In this document: one piece after another, positions 34,261 to 45,170 of the stretch
Numbering within the stretch: position 1 is the stretch's first letter
Layout of the letters: each line of letters begins with the position of its first letter
Source: Roseomonas sp.
GTDB taxonomy: Bacteria; Pseudomonadota; Alphaproteobacteria; Acetobacterales; Acetobacteraceae
Direction of reading: 5' to 3'
Length of the DNA stretch: 64,000 bases
Assembly (NCBI GenBank): GCA_020249775.1
Contig: JADCFA010000005.1
Span: forward strand, 62,001 to 126,000
Position numbers and translations under genes: made by a program
The notes under the pieces: generated by a model
Told to the model about the DNA's origin: nothing
Databases searched by the model: none
What the model saw: only the letters and a program-made list of their open reading frames with translations

Positions 34261-37131
34261 TCAGCCCGCCAGGGCCGCGCGCACCAATGCTTGCTGTTGT
34301 TGTTGATGCACCTTGGCAAGGCCGGTGGCGGGGCTCGCCGCCTCCTCCCGGCCTACATATTCGGGGCGCTTTGCTGCGATATCCAGCGTCTTCAAGACAC
34401 TTTCAATGCGGCGATCCACGAAATTCCACGCGCCCATATTCTCGGGCTCTTCCTGGCACCAGACCACTTCCGCATTGCCATATTGCGCCAGCACGCGGGG
34501 CAGGCTGATGCGCGGGAAGGGGTAAAGCTGTTCCAGCCGCACAATCGCGACATCCTTGATGCCCTTGTCGCGGCGTTCCTGAAGCAGATCATAATAGACC
34601 TTGCCGGTGCAGAGCACGACGCGGCGGATCTTCCTTGCCGGAGCGATTTTATCCACCTCATCAATCACATGGCGGAAGCCGCTACCTGGGCCGAATTCCG
34701 AAAGGTTGCTGATGGCAAGCTTATGCCGCAGCAGTGATTTCGGCGTCATCACCACCAAGGGCTTGCGGTAATTCGCCTTCATCTGCCGGCGCAACGCATG
34801 GAAGTAATTGGCCGGCGTCGTGAAATTGCAAACGCGCATGTTGCGCTCGGCGCAAAGCTGCAAATAGCGTTCAAGCCGGGCGGAGGAATGTTCCGGCCCC
34901 TGCCCTTCATAGCCATGTGGCAAAAGCATGACCAAGCCCGACATGCGGAGCCACTTCGTCTCACCCGAGGCGATGAACTGATCAATGATCACCTGCGCGC
35001 CATTGGCGAAATCGCCAAACTGACCTTCCCAAAGCACCAATGTCTTCGGATCAGCCAGCGAATAGCCATAGTCAAAACCAAGCACGCCAAATTCCGCGAG
35101 CAGCGAATTGAAGGCTTCAAACTTCGCCTGACCGGCGCGGATATTATTGAGCGGCGTGTATTCCGCCTGGCTCGCCTGATCAATCAAGACCGCATGGCGA
35201 TGGCTGAAGGTGCCGCGCTGCACATCCTCCCCCGAAAGCCGCACGCGATGGCCTTCCAGCAGGAGCGAGCCGAAAGCCAGCGCCTCACCGGTTGCCCAAT
35301 CAATGCCCTCCCCGGTTTCAATCGCCTGACGCTTCTGTTCCAATTGCCGTGCGATCTTGGAATTGACGCCGAAATCGGCAGGCACGCGCGATAGCGCAAG
35401 GCCAATTTCCTTCAGCGTGTCCGGCGCAACAGAAGTCGCTTCAAGCTGCTCGGCCTCATCCGTGGAACCCGCCGGGCGCAGGCCGGACCAATGGCCTTCC
35501 AGCCAATCCGCCTTGTTCGGGCGATAGGATTGCGAAGCTTCAAAGGCTTCTTCAAGCCGCGCATTGAAGGCATCGAGCATCGCCTTGGAGGATTCGGACG
35601 GAACCGAGCCTTCCTGCGCGAGCCGTTCCGCATAAAGCGTGCGGGTCGTGCGCATTTCACGGATGCGATTATACATCAGCGGTTGGGTGAAGGCGGGCTC
35701 ATCGCTTTCGTTATGGCCGTGGCGACGATAGCAGACGATATCCAGCACGACATCCGCGCCGAATACCATGCGGAATTCTGACGCAAGGCGCGCGCAGAAC
35801 ACCACCGCTTCCGGATCATCGCCATTCACATGCAGGATCGGCGCCTGGACGGATTTCGCCACATCGGTGCAATACAGGCCGGAATAGGCATGTGCCGGCA
35901 CGGTGGTGAAGCCGATCTGATTATTCGTGACGATATGCAGCGTGCCGCCCGTGCGATAGCCAACGAGTTGGCTCATGGCCAGCGTTTCATAGACAACGCC
36001 CTGCCCCGCAAAGGCCGCATCGCCATGCAGCAGAATGCCCATCACGGAACGCCGGCCCTTGATATCGCCGCCCATATCCTGCCGCGCGCGCACCTTGCCT
36101 GCCACCACCGGGTCAACCGCTTCCAGATGCGAAGGATTGGGTTGCAGCGAAAGATGGATCTTGTTGCCGGCAATCTCGATATCGGTGCTGGTGCCAAGAT
36201 GGTATTTCACATCGCCCGAGCTTTCGATGTCATCCGGATTGGCTGAATTGCCTTTGAATTCGGAAAACACCTGGGTGAAGGATTTCTTGACAACATTGAC
36301 CAGCATATTGAGCCGCCCGCGATGGGCCATGCCAATCACGATTTCCTTGGCACCTTGCTTGGCCGCGGTTTCAATCGCCGCCTGCACCGCCGGAATGGTG
36401 GTTTCACCACCTTCCAGCCCGAAGCGCTTGGTGCCGACAAATTTCCGCGCACAAAAGGCTTCAAAGCCTTCCGCTTCCGTCAATTGCTGGAGGATTTGAT
36501 TCTTCTGCGTGGTGTCAAAGGCGCCGATCCAGGGGGCGCCTTCAATGCGGCGCTGGATCCAGGATTTCTGGTCCGGGTCCTGGATATGCATGAATTCAAC
36601 GCCGATCGAACCGCAATAGGAAGCGCGGCAAATGGCAAGGATTTCGCGAAGCGTGGCGGTTTCCTTGCCCAGTACGAAATCAAGGAAGATCGGCCGATCC
36701 CAATCCTCATCCGTGAAACCATAGGTCTTGGGGTCAAGCTCAGGATGGGGTTTGGGCACTTGCAGGCCAAGCGGATCAAGCCGCGCTTCCAAATGCCCGC
36801 GCACGCGATAGCTGCGGATCAGCATCAGCGCCCTGATCGAATCCAGCACCGCGCGGCGCGTGGCTTCCGGGTCAGCCGTACCTGGCTTGGCGCCCTTGGC
36901 GGGCGCTGGCTTTTCGGGTTCTGGCCCGAAGGCGCCACGGATGCGCGGCGCCCAGGAAGCGCCAGAGGCATCCGTCAGCACCGCGCGGGCTTCATCATTC
37001 AACGAAGCGAAAAGCTCCGCAAAGGTGGGGTCCACGCTTCCGGGATTTTCTGTCCATCTGGCGTAGAGATCAGCAAGATAGGCAGCATTCGCCCCCGTCA
37101 TCGCGGTTGCGAGAATATCCACTCCGGCCAT
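34261..37131 (-). CDS. odhA: 2-oxoglutarate dehydrogenase E1
   Basis: 956 residues (also called sucA). Thiamine-dependent decarboxylation of 2-oxoglutarate. Visible blocks: the N-terminal [73 protein letters not shown], and the C-terminal [20 protein letters not shown]. The ATG at 37131 follows GGGAGAAGG. Membership of the mdh-sucC-sucD-odhA-odhB cluster is clear, but the 155-base gap to sucD could hold a separate promoter. Confidence 0.95.
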   Translation of the reverse strand: MAGVDILATAMTGANAAYLADLYARWTENPGSVDPTFAELFASLNDEARAVLTDASGASWAPRIRGAFGPEPEKPAPAKGAKPGTADPEATRRAVLDSIRALMLIRSYRVRGHLEARLDPLGLQVPKPHPELDPKTYGFTDEDWDRPIFLDFVLGKETATLREILAICRASYCGSIGVEFMHIQDPDQKSWIQRRIEGAPWIGAFDTTQKNQILQQLTEAEGFEAFCARKFVGTKRFGLEGGETTIPAVQAAIETAAKQGAKEIVIGMAHRGRLNMLVNVVKKSFTQVFSEFKGNSANPDDIESSGDVKYHLGTSTDIEIAGNKIHLSLQPNPSHLEAVDPVVAGKVRARQDMGGDIKGRRSVMGILLHGDAAFAGQGVVYETLAMSQLVGYRTGGTLHIVTNNQIGFTTVPAHAYSGLYCTDVAKSVQAPILHVNGDDPEAVVFCARLASEFRMVFGADVVLDIVCYRRHGHNESDEPAFTQPLMYNRIREMRTTRTLYAERLAQEGSVPSESSKAMLDAFNARLEEAFEASQSYRPNKADWLEGHWSGLRPAGSTDEAEQLEATSVAPDTLKEIGLALSRVPADFGVNSKIARQLEQKRQAIETGEGIDWATGEALAFGSLLLEGHRVRLSGEDVQRGTFSHRHAVLIDQASQAEYTPLNNIRAGQAKFEAFNSLLAEFGVLGFDYGYSLADPKTLVLWEGQFGDFANGAQVIIDQFIASGETKWLRMSGLVMLLPHGYEGQGPEHSSARLERYLQLCAERNMRVCNFTTPANYFHALRRQMKANYRKPLVVMTPKSLLRHKLAISNLSEFGPGSGFRHVIDEVDKIAPARKIRRVVLCTGKVYYDLLQERRDKGIKDVAIVRLEQLYPFPRISLPRVLAQYGNAEVVWCQEEPENMGAWNFVDRRIESVLKTLDIAAKRPEYVGREEAASPATGLAKVHQQQQQALVRAALAG

Positions 37132-37286
37132 CAACCTTCTCCCTCCCGCCCGGTCTTCCCCAATGGGGGATGGGCGGATGTATTCTTGTGGTGCCGTGCA
37201 GCGCCCCGGCACCGGGGCAGAGGGCTGCGAGCATAAGGCCTGAACGCCCGATGCGGCAGCCCCCCTAATTCAACTTTGGGGCGAAA

Positions 37287-38177
37287 TCAGCCGCCAAGCG
37301 CCTTGACCATGGTGGAGCCTAGCGCAGAAGGACTATCCGCAACGTGAATCCCGGCCGCTTTCATGGCGGCCATTTTCGCTTCCGCAGTATCCGCGCCGCC
37401 GGAAATCACCGCCCCGGCATGGCCCATGCGCCGGCCGGGCGGCGCCGTGGCGCCGGCAATGAAGCCAACCACCGGCTTGTTCGGCTTGCCGGGGGCGAAA
37501 TTCTCCCGCTTCAGGTATTCGGCGGCCAGGATTTCGGATTGCCCGCCAATCTCGCCGATCATGACGATGGATTTGGTATCGGGATCGGCCAGGAACATCT
37601 CAAGCACTTCGATGAAATCCATGCCCTTCACCGGGTCACCACCAATGCCAACACAGGTGGATTGCCCAAGCCCGGCAGCCGTGGTTTGCGCCACCGCTTC
37701 ATAGGTCAGCGTCCCGGAACGCGAGACAATGCCGACCGACCCTGGCTTATGGATATGCCCTGGCATGATGCCGATCTTGCAGGCGCCCGGCGTGATCACG
37801 CCCGGGCAATTCGGCCCCACCAGGCGGGATTTTGACCCATCAAGCGCGCGCTTCACCTTCACCATATCCAAAACCGGAATGCCTTCCGTGATGCAGATGA
37901 TCAGCGGCACTTCCGCATCAATCGCTTCCAGAATCGCATCCGCGGCGAAGGGCGGCGGCACATAGATCACGGAAGCATTGGCGCGCGTTGCGGCCACGCA
38001 ATCGGCCACCGTGTCAAACACGGGCAGGCCGATATGGGTGGTGCCGCCCTTGCCCGGCGTGACACCGCCGACATAGGTGGAGCCATAGGCAATGCCCTGT
38101 TCAGCATGGAAAGTGCCCTGCGAACCGGTAAAGCCCTGGGTCATCACGCGGGTATTGGCGTTGACAAGAACAGCCAT
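37287..38177 (-). CDS. sucD: succinyl-CoA ligase, alpha subunit
   Basis: 296 residues. CoA-binding Rossmann start [37 protein letters not shown], and the phosphohistidine in [20 protein letters not shown] near the C-terminus. With SucC it makes ATP or GTP from succinyl-CoA. Starts 3 bases after sucC; tightly coupled. Confidence 0.96.
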   Translation of the reverse strand: MAVLVNANTRVMTQGFTGSQGTFHAEQGIAYGSTYVGGVTPGKGGTTHIGLPVFDTVADCVAATRANASVIYVPPPFAADAILEAIDAEVPLIICITEGIPVLDMVKVKRALDGSKSRLVGPNCPGVITPGACKIGIMPGHIHKPGSVGIVSRSGTLTYEAVAQTTAAGLGQSTCVGIGGDPVKGMDFIEVLEMFLADPDTKSIVMIGEIGGQSEILAAEYLKRENFAPGKPNKPVVGFIAGATAPPGRRMGHAGAVISGGADTAEAKMAAMKAAGIHVADSPSALGSTMVKALGG

Positions 38178-38180
38178 GGT

Positions 38181-39374
38181 TCAGGCCCCCTTCACGGCAG
38201 CGACAACTTTCTTCGCCGCATCGGCAAGATTATCGGCGGCGATAATGGCAAGCCCGCTATCGGCGAGGATCTTCTTGCCCAAATCCACATTGGTGCCTTC
38301 AAGCCGGACCACCAAAGGCACTTTTAAGGAAAGCGTCTTGGTCGCCTCCACAATGCCTGTTGCGATCATGTCGCATTTCGCGATGCCGCCGAAGATATTC
38401 ACCAGAATGGCCTTCACATTGGCATCCGAGGTGATGATGCGAAACGCCTCCGTCACGCGTGCCGCTGTTGCGGTGCCGCCCACATCCAGGAAATTCGCCG
38501 GGCTTGAACCATAAAGCTTGATGATATCCATCGTCGCCATGGCCAGGCCCGCGCCATTGACCATGCAGCCGATCTCACCATCCAGCGCGACGTAGTTCAG
38601 ATCATTCTTGACCGCGTCCAATTCCTTCGGGTCCATTTCGCTGTCATCGCGCAGCGCTTCCAGGTCCTTGTGCCGGAACAGCGCATTGTCATCGAAGGAT
38701 ACCTTGGCATCAAGCGCGACAATCTCACCCGCGCCGGTCACGACCAGCGGGTTGATCTCCACAATCGCGCAATCAAGCTCAACAAAGGCGCCGTAAAGCG
38801 CCAGCACAAACTTGGTGAAGGACGCAACCTGCTTGCCGGTCAGCCCAAGCCCGAAGGCGAGCTTGCGGGCATGAAAGCCTGAGACGCCCGAAGCGGGGTC
38901 AATCGCGACCTTCAGGATTTTCTCGGGGTGGTTTTCGGCAACTTCCTCAATCTCCATCCCGCCTTCGGTGGAGGCCATGATCGTCAGGCGCGATGTGGCG
39001 CGATCCACCAGCAGGCCAAGATATAATTCGCGGGCGATATCGCAGCCATCTTCGATATAAACGCGGGATACCAGCTTGCCCGCGGGGCCGGTTTGCTTGG
39101 TCACCAGCGTCTTGCCGATCATGGCATCGGCAGCCGCCTTCACATCGGCCACTGACTTCACAACGCGCACGCCGCCCTTTCCATTAGGGTCTTCCTTGAA
39201 GCGGCCAGCGCCGCGTCCACCCGCATGGATTTGCGATTTCACCACATAGACCGGGCCAGGGAGCTTGGCCGCAGCGGCGGCAGCTTCCTCGGCATTCCAG
39301 GCGACATGGCCTTCAAGCACCGCAACGCCATAGCGGCGCAGCAGCTCCTTCGCCTGATATTCATGGATATTCAT
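38181..39374 (-). CDS. sucC: succinyl-CoA ligase, beta subunit
   Basis: 397 residues. ATP-grasp domain from [19 protein letters not shown] through [20 protein letters not shown] and [15 protein letters not shown]. The C-terminal domain holds [17 protein letters not shown] and [17 protein letters not shown]. Nucleotide-binding half of the succinyl-CoA synthetase. Follows mdh by 58 bases, precedes sucD by 3. Confidence 0.96.
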   Translation of the reverse strand: MNIHEYQAKELLRRYGVAVLEGHVAWNAEEAAAAAAKLPGPVYVVKSQIHAGGRGAGRFKEDPNGKGGVRVVKSVADVKAAADAMIGKTLVTKQTGPAGKLVSRVYIEDGCDIARELYLGLLVDRATSRLTIMASTEGGMEIEEVAENHPEKILKVAIDPASGVSGFHARKLAFGLGLTGKQVASFTKFVLALYGAFVELDCAIVEINPLVVTGAGEIVALDAKVSFDDNALFRHKDLEALRDDSEMDPKELDAVKNDLNYVALDGEIGCMVNGAGLAMATMDIIKLYGSSPANFLDVGGTATAARVTEAFRIITSDANVKAILVNIFGGIAKCDMIATGIVEATKTLSLKVPLVVRLEGTNVDLGKKILADSGLAIIAADNLADAAKKVVAAVKGA

Positions 39375-39432
39375 GCAAAATGCCTCCGGTCCGGATGCGA
39401 AAAGGGCCAGGCATGGCCTGGCCCTGGGCTTG

Positions 39433-40395
<963 letters not shown>

Positions 40396-40458
40396 TTAAA
40401 CCTTGCTGGAAAACGCCCGTTTCCTAGCCCCGAAGCCCCCGCCCGGCAAGGCGGGAAC

Positions 40459-41655
40459 CTATTGCGCCGGGCTTGCCCCCCCAAGATGCGGCAGGGCCAG
40501 GTATTCCTGGCTTTGCATTTCGGTCAGGCGGGACGCCGTGCGTTCAAACATGGCGGCATTGGTGCCGCGTTCATAAAGCTGATCGGGGCTCGATGCGGCA
40601 CTCGCCACAAGCTTGCAGCGGTGTTCATAAAGCGTGTCTATGCAGGTGATGAAGCGGCGAGCCTTGTCGAAATTCTCGGGGCCCAGGCGGGGGATATCGT
40701 CCAGCACCAGGGTATGGAAAGCCTCGGCAATGGCGAGGTAATCCGCCGGGCCCAGCGGCTTGCCGCAAAGCTGGTTGAAGTCGAAGCGTGCCACGCCACG
40801 TGCGGCCTCCGGCACCTCAATCACCCGGCCAAGTAGGGGCAGTTCCATGGGTGCCCCCCGTGCCTGACCGGTGAGTTCGGCGAAAGCGGCATCGAGCGCG
40901 GCTTCGGCGCGGCCATCGGCGGGGACATGCCAGGTGGGCAGGCTTCTGATCCTTTCGCGCCGGTAATCCCGGGCCGCTACCAGGGGCCAGACTTCAACAT
41001 GCTGCTTGATCAGGGCGATGAAGGGCAGAAAGGCGTCACGCCCCGGTTGGCCCTTGAAAAGATCATCGGGCGCGGTGTTGGAGGTCGCGACCACCACCGT
41101 GCCACGGGCAAACAGCGCCTCAAACAGCCGGCCAAGGATCATGGCGTCCGCAATGTCATGGACCTGGAATTCATCAAAACAGAGAAGCGCGGCATCGGCG
41201 GCGATGGAATCGGCCAAGGGCGGGATCGGGTCCGCGCTATCGCCATGAGCCTGCTTCCAGCCATGGATGCGCCGATGCGCCTGCTGCATGAAGGCATGGA
41301 AATGCAGCCTTTGCTTGCGCGGGACCTCGGCGGTCTCAAAAAACAGGTCCATGAGCATGGATTTGCCGCGCCCGACCTCGCCTACCAGATAAAGCCCTTG
41401 CGGGGGTTCGGGGCGCGGCGGAGAGGTGGTGCGGCCGAAAAGCCGGCCAAGCAGCCCGGCGGGCTTGGGCGCGGCCTCCAAGGGGGCGGGGTCATAGCCG
41501 CGCAGCGCCTGCCAAAGGGCCTGCAAACGCGCCATCGCCGCGGCCTGGGCTGGGTCTGGCGCCAATTCACCGCCAGCAAGCCGGGCCTGATAGGCCGCCC
41601 AAGGCCCAAGCGCCGGCCCTTTGGTTCGCGAGTCGCTTTCCTCAACAAGCTGCAT
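40459..41655 (-). CDS. zapE: ZapE-type AFG1-family ATPase
   Basis: 398 residues. Walker A GEVGRGKSMLMDLFFE near 111-126, Walker B LLCFDEFQVHDIADAMILGR near 155-175, and the HFHAFMQQAHRRIHGWK block. ZapE binds FtsZ during division under some conditions; mitochondrial AFG1 homologues act in protein quality control. Lies 72 bases upstream of mdh on the same strand, an arrangement common in alphaproteobacteria. Confidence 0.92.
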   Translation of the reverse strand: MQLVEESDSRTKGPALGPWAAYQARLAGGELAPDPAQAAAMARLQALWQALRGYDPAPLEAAPKPAGLLGRLFGRTTSPPRPEPPQGLYLVGEVGRGKSMLMDLFFETAEVPRKQRLHFHAFMQQAHRRIHGWKQAHGDSADPIPPLADSIAADAALLCFDEFQVHDIADAMILGRLFEALFARGTVVVATSNTAPDDLFKGQPGRDAFLPFIALIKQHVEVWPLVAARDYRRERIRSLPTWHVPADGRAEAALDAAFAELTGQARGAPMELPLLGRVIEVPEAARGVARFDFNQLCGKPLGPADYLAIAEAFHTLVLDDIPRLGPENFDKARRFITCIDTLYEHRCKLVASAASSPDQLYERGTNAAMFERTASRLTEMQSQEYLALPHLGGASPAQ

Positions 41656-41757
41656 GGGTCGCGCTTAACCCGGCAGGCGTTCTCCCACAATCCGCCCGGC
41701 ATTGATCAGGCGCCCCAAAGCTTTTAGGTGAAAGACACAACGAGTTTTCGGGCCGCC

Positions 41758-43431
41758 ATGATCCGTTCAGCCGCAATCCTCTATGCTTCCGATGGGTATG
41801 TATCCCAAGGCCGCGCCATGCTGGGCAGGCGGGTCGCCGGGGATAGTTTCCTCAATGGCTTGCTTCGCCATGGTGGGCTTGAAAGCCTGGTCGGGCTCAT
41901 GCTGAACGACAATGAAGCAAAGGGCTTTCCGGCGGAAATCCAGGCCCGCGCCCCTGGCTTGCGCGTGCAGATGGCAACCTATGAAACCCCCCAGCCGGTG
42001 ATTGAAGCGGGGACATTGTTTCTGCCAGGACCGGGTCTTGAGAGTTATGCCTTTTGGCGGCGGCGGATGGGCAATCAGCGTGCCTTCAGCCTTTGCGGTG
42101 TGACGCATACCACCTCCACCGATCGGGTGATGCAGGCGCTGGCCACTGGCCTCACCGCGCCAGTGCAGCCTTGGGATGCCATTATCTGCACCTCCCGCGC
42201 GGTGCAGAGCATGGTGCGGCGCCAATTGCAGGAGAATGCGCATTACCTGCAGCAAGCACTCGGCGCGACGCGGGTCGGCGTGCCCTTGCTGCCCATGATT
42301 CCGCTTGGCGTGGATTGCGATGCCTTCAAGCGCGACCCGGCGCTCGGGGCCGCCTATCGCCAGGAATTGGGCATCGGGGCCGAGGATATCGCCATCATCC
42401 TCGTGGCGCGCTTATCCAACGCGACGAAATTCTCGCCCCTTCCCATGTATCTCGCCTTGCAACGCGCCGCCGAAAAGCGGGGGCGGAAGCTGCATCTGTT
42501 GCTTGCCGGTTGGATTGAAGGCGATGGATCGCGCGCCGCCTTCATTGAGGGCGCGCAAAAGGCCTGCCCGGATGTGAAGGTGCATTTCGTGGATGGCCAG
42601 AATGCCGAAATCCGCGCCAAGGCATGGGCTGCGGCGGATATCTTCACCCTGCCCGTGGATAATGTGCAGGAAACCTTCGGCCTTGCGCCGGTGGAAGCCA
42701 TGGCGGCGGGGCTGCCCGTCGTGGTGACGGATTGGGATGGTTTCCGTGATACGGTTGAAGATGGCGTGACGGGCTTTCGTATCCCGACCATCATGGGCGG
42801 GAATGGTAATGCCATTTCGCTTCGCTATCAGATGGGCGCGGATGATTACAACGCCTATTTGCGGAGCACGTCGCAGGCCATTGCCATGGATATTGGCGCG
42901 GCCGCGGATGCCTATCATCGGCTTGCCGAAGATGCCGGATTGCGCCGGCAAATGGGTGAGGCAGCCCGGGCGCGGGCGCGGCGCATGTATGATTGGGCCG
43001 CCGTCATCCCGCAATATCTGGCGCTTTGGCAGGAACAGGCACGCATCCGCACCAAGGCCAAGGAATTCGCCCCGCTGATCAGGGGGCGCCAGCCCGCGCC
43101 GACCCGCCCCGATCCTTTCATGCTATTTGCCGATTACCCGACGCAGCGGCTTGAACCCGGCCAACGTGTGAGCCTGGTGCCTGGTGCCAGCCTTGATCGC
43201 TTGCGTGAATTGGCCGCCATTCCCGGTACGGTGGCGCGTGGTTCCCTGCTGCCATCCTTGAACGGCTTCGCCATCATGCTGGAACGGCTGGCGCAAGGCA
43301 GCATGACAGCGGCGGAATTGGGCGGCACGCTGCCGCCCGACCAGCGCCCCCGCGCTGGTGCTGGGATGGTCTGGATGATGAAACTTGGGCTGATCAACAT
43401 TGCCCCTGCAGCAGAGACCAAAGCCGATTGA
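41758..43431 (+). CDS. glycosyltransferase, GT4-like
   Basis: 557 residues from the ATG at 41758 (a GTG at 41728 is in frame). GT-B fold: the nucleotide-sugar domain has IAIILVARLSNATKFSPLPM, the Asp/Glu-rich DIFTLPVDNVQETFGLAPVE and AMAAGLPVVVTDWDGFRDTV blocks of GT4 enzymes. A roughly 130-residue C-terminal extension after residue 425 has no assigned role. Probably adds a sugar to a surface polysaccharide. No ribosome site stands out. Divergent from zapE. Confidence 0.82.
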   Translation: MIRSAAILYASDGYVSQGRAMLGRRVAGDSFLNGLLRHGGLESLVGLMLNDNEAKGFPAEIQARAPGLRVQMATYETPQPVIEAGTLFLPGPGLESYAFWRRRMGNQRAFSLCGVTHTTSTDRVMQALATGLTAPVQPWDAIICTSRAVQSMVRRQLQENAHYLQQALGATRVGVPLLPMIPLGVDCDAFKRDPALGAAYRQELGIGAEDIAIILVARLSNATKFSPLPMYLALQRAAEKRGRKLHLLLAGWIEGDGSRAAFIEGAQKACPDVKVHFVDGQNAEIRAKAWAAADIFTLPVDNVQETFGLAPVEAMAAGLPVVVTDWDGFRDTVEDGVTGFRIPTIMGGNGNAISLRYQMGADDYNAYLRSTSQAIAMDIGAAADAYHRLAEDAGLRRQMGEAARARARRMYDWAAVIPQYLALWQEQARIRTKAKEFAPLIRGRQPAPTRPDPFMLFADYPTQRLEPGQRVSLVPGASLDRLRELAAIPGTVARGSLLPSLNGFAIMLERLAQGSMTAAELGGTLPPDQRPRAGAGMVWMMKLGLINIAPAAETKAD

Positions 43432-43508
43432 CTTGACGCGCTTGCCAAGCGGGCGTCCGATGCGCGCGCCTTGCGTGAAGCATGGTGTTCGCCTTGGGAT
43501 GGAGCAGC

Positions 43509-45170
43509 ATGGCAGCGAAGAATCGGCACGACGCCTTTGATCCAATCAGTCTGGAAATCTATTGGTCACGGCTGATTTCCATCGCTGATGAGGCCGCAAC
43601 CGGCCTGCTGCGCACCGCCTTTTCCACCATTGTGCGCGAATCAAATGACTTCGCGACCGTGCTGATGGACCGCAATGGCGATTCCATCAGCGAAAATACC
43701 GGGGGCATTGCCTCCTTTTCATGTATTCTGCCGAAAACCACGAAGACATTTCTGGAACGCTTCCCAGCGGAGACTTGGCAGCCGGGCGATTGCGTCATCA
43801 CCAATGATCCCTGGCTTGCCACCGGGCATTTGCCGGATTTCACCGCCGTCAGCCCGATTTTCCACCAGGGCCGTTTGGTCGGCTTCGCCGGGTCCATTTC
43901 GCATTCGCCTGATGTTGGCGGCGCGCTTTGGTCCGCTGATTGCCGGGAGTTGTTTGAGGAAGGCATCCGCATCCCCCCGTCCCGTCTGTTTCGCGCTGGC
44001 AAGCGCAATGAGGATTTGGTGGAAGTCCTACTCGCGAATGTACGCCTGCCGCGGCAGGTGATGGGCGATCTGGAAGCGCAGGTGATCGCCAATGAGGTCT
44101 GCGCGCGTGGCGTTGATGAATTCCTGACCGATACGGGCCTGCCTGATCTGCAAGGGTTGGGCGCAGCACTGCATCAGCGGGCGGATGCCGCCATGCGCAG
44201 CGCCATCGCGGCGCTGCCCGATGGCACCTGGCATTCCACCCTGGAAGCGGATGGCTTTGATGAGGCGATTACGCGCATTGCCTGCGCTGTCACCATCAAG
44301 GGTGAGACCATGCATATTGATTTCGCCGGTACGTCCAAGCAGGTTGATCGCGGCATCAATTGCGTGATGAATTACACCCATGCCTATGCGGTTTACCCGG
44401 TGAAATGCGCGCTTGATCCCTTCACGCCGCGCAATGAGGGTTCCTATGGCGCCATTACCGTGAGCGCGCCTGAGGGCAGCATCCTGAACCCGCGCTTTCC
44501 GGCGGCGTGCAGCGCGCGACAATTGACTGGGCATTTGCTGGCGGGCGCGATCTACAAGGCGCTGGCACCGGTGATGCCGGATAAGATCATCGCCGAATGC
44601 GGCGGCGCGCCCACCATGCGCGCGCTGTTCAGCGGGTTGGATGGTGCGGGGGATCGGTTCTCACAAGTCTTGTTCGCCTCGGGCGGCATGGGCGCTTCGC
44701 CGCATCGTGACGGGCTGCCGACCACCGCCTTCCCTACCAATGTCGGCGCCGGTTCGATTGAGGCTTATGAGAGTGTGGCGCCCTTGGTTGTCTGGAAGAA
44801 ACGACTGCGCGCGGATTCCGGTGGTGCCGGGCGCTTCCGTGGCGGGCTTGGGCAGGAAGTGGAGATTGAGGTGCGCGCGCCGGATGAGGTGCGGCTTTCG
44901 CTGCTGTCAGACCGGCGCGACCATCCGGCGCAAGGCGTGCTGGGCGGCGCGGCTGGCGGTGCCGCGGTGATTGCCTTTGATGATGGCACGCACCCGCATC
45001 CGAAATCCCGCACCACCGTCGCGCCCGGGACGCGCGTGGCGCTGCTTTATCCCGGCGGTGGGGGGTATGGAGACCCCGGAACGCGCGATCCCGAAGCCTT
45101 GGCGGCTGATATCCGCGATGGCTATGTCTCCGCCGAAGGTGCCACGCGCGATTACGGGGTGAAGCCATGA
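43509..45170 (+). CDS. hyuB: hydantoinase B / oxoprolinase family subunit
   Basis: 553 residues. Family blocks: DPISLEIYWSRLISIADEAA near 9-28, LRTAFSTIVRESNDFATVLM, DCVITNDPWLATGHLPDFTA, ISHSPDVGGALWSADCRELF and the Gly-rich AGRFRGGLGQEVEIEV. ATP-dependent ring opening of a hydantoin, 5-oxoproline or acetophenone-like substrate together with HyuA. The ATG at 43509 follows GGATGGAGCAGC. Its stop overlaps the hyuA start (ATGA), so the pair is translationally coupled, with B before A. Confidence 0.9.
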   Translation: MAAKNRHDAFDPISLEIYWSRLISIADEAATGLLRTAFSTIVRESNDFATVLMDRNGDSISENTGGIASFSCILPKTTKTFLERFPAETWQPGDCVITNDPWLATGHLPDFTAVSPIFHQGRLVGFAGSISHSPDVGGALWSADCRELFEEGIRIPPSRLFRAGKRNEDLVEVLLANVRLPRQVMGDLEAQVIANEVCARGVDEFLTDTGLPDLQGLGAALHQRADAAMRSAIAALPDGTWHSTLEADGFDEAITRIACAVTIKGETMHIDFAGTSKQVDRGINCVMNYTHAYAVYPVKCALDPFTPRNEGSYGAITVSAPEGSILNPRFPAACSARQLTGHLLAGAIYKALAPVMPDKIIAECGGAPTMRALFSGLDGAGDRFSQVLFASGGMGASPHRDGLPTTAFPTNVGAGSIEAYESVAPLVVWKKRLRADSGGAGRFRGGLGQEVEIEVRAPDEVRLSLLSDRRDHPAQGVLGGAAGGAAVIAFDDGTHPHPKSRTTVAPGTRVALLYPGGGGYGDPGTRDPEALAADIRDGYVSAEGATRDYGVKP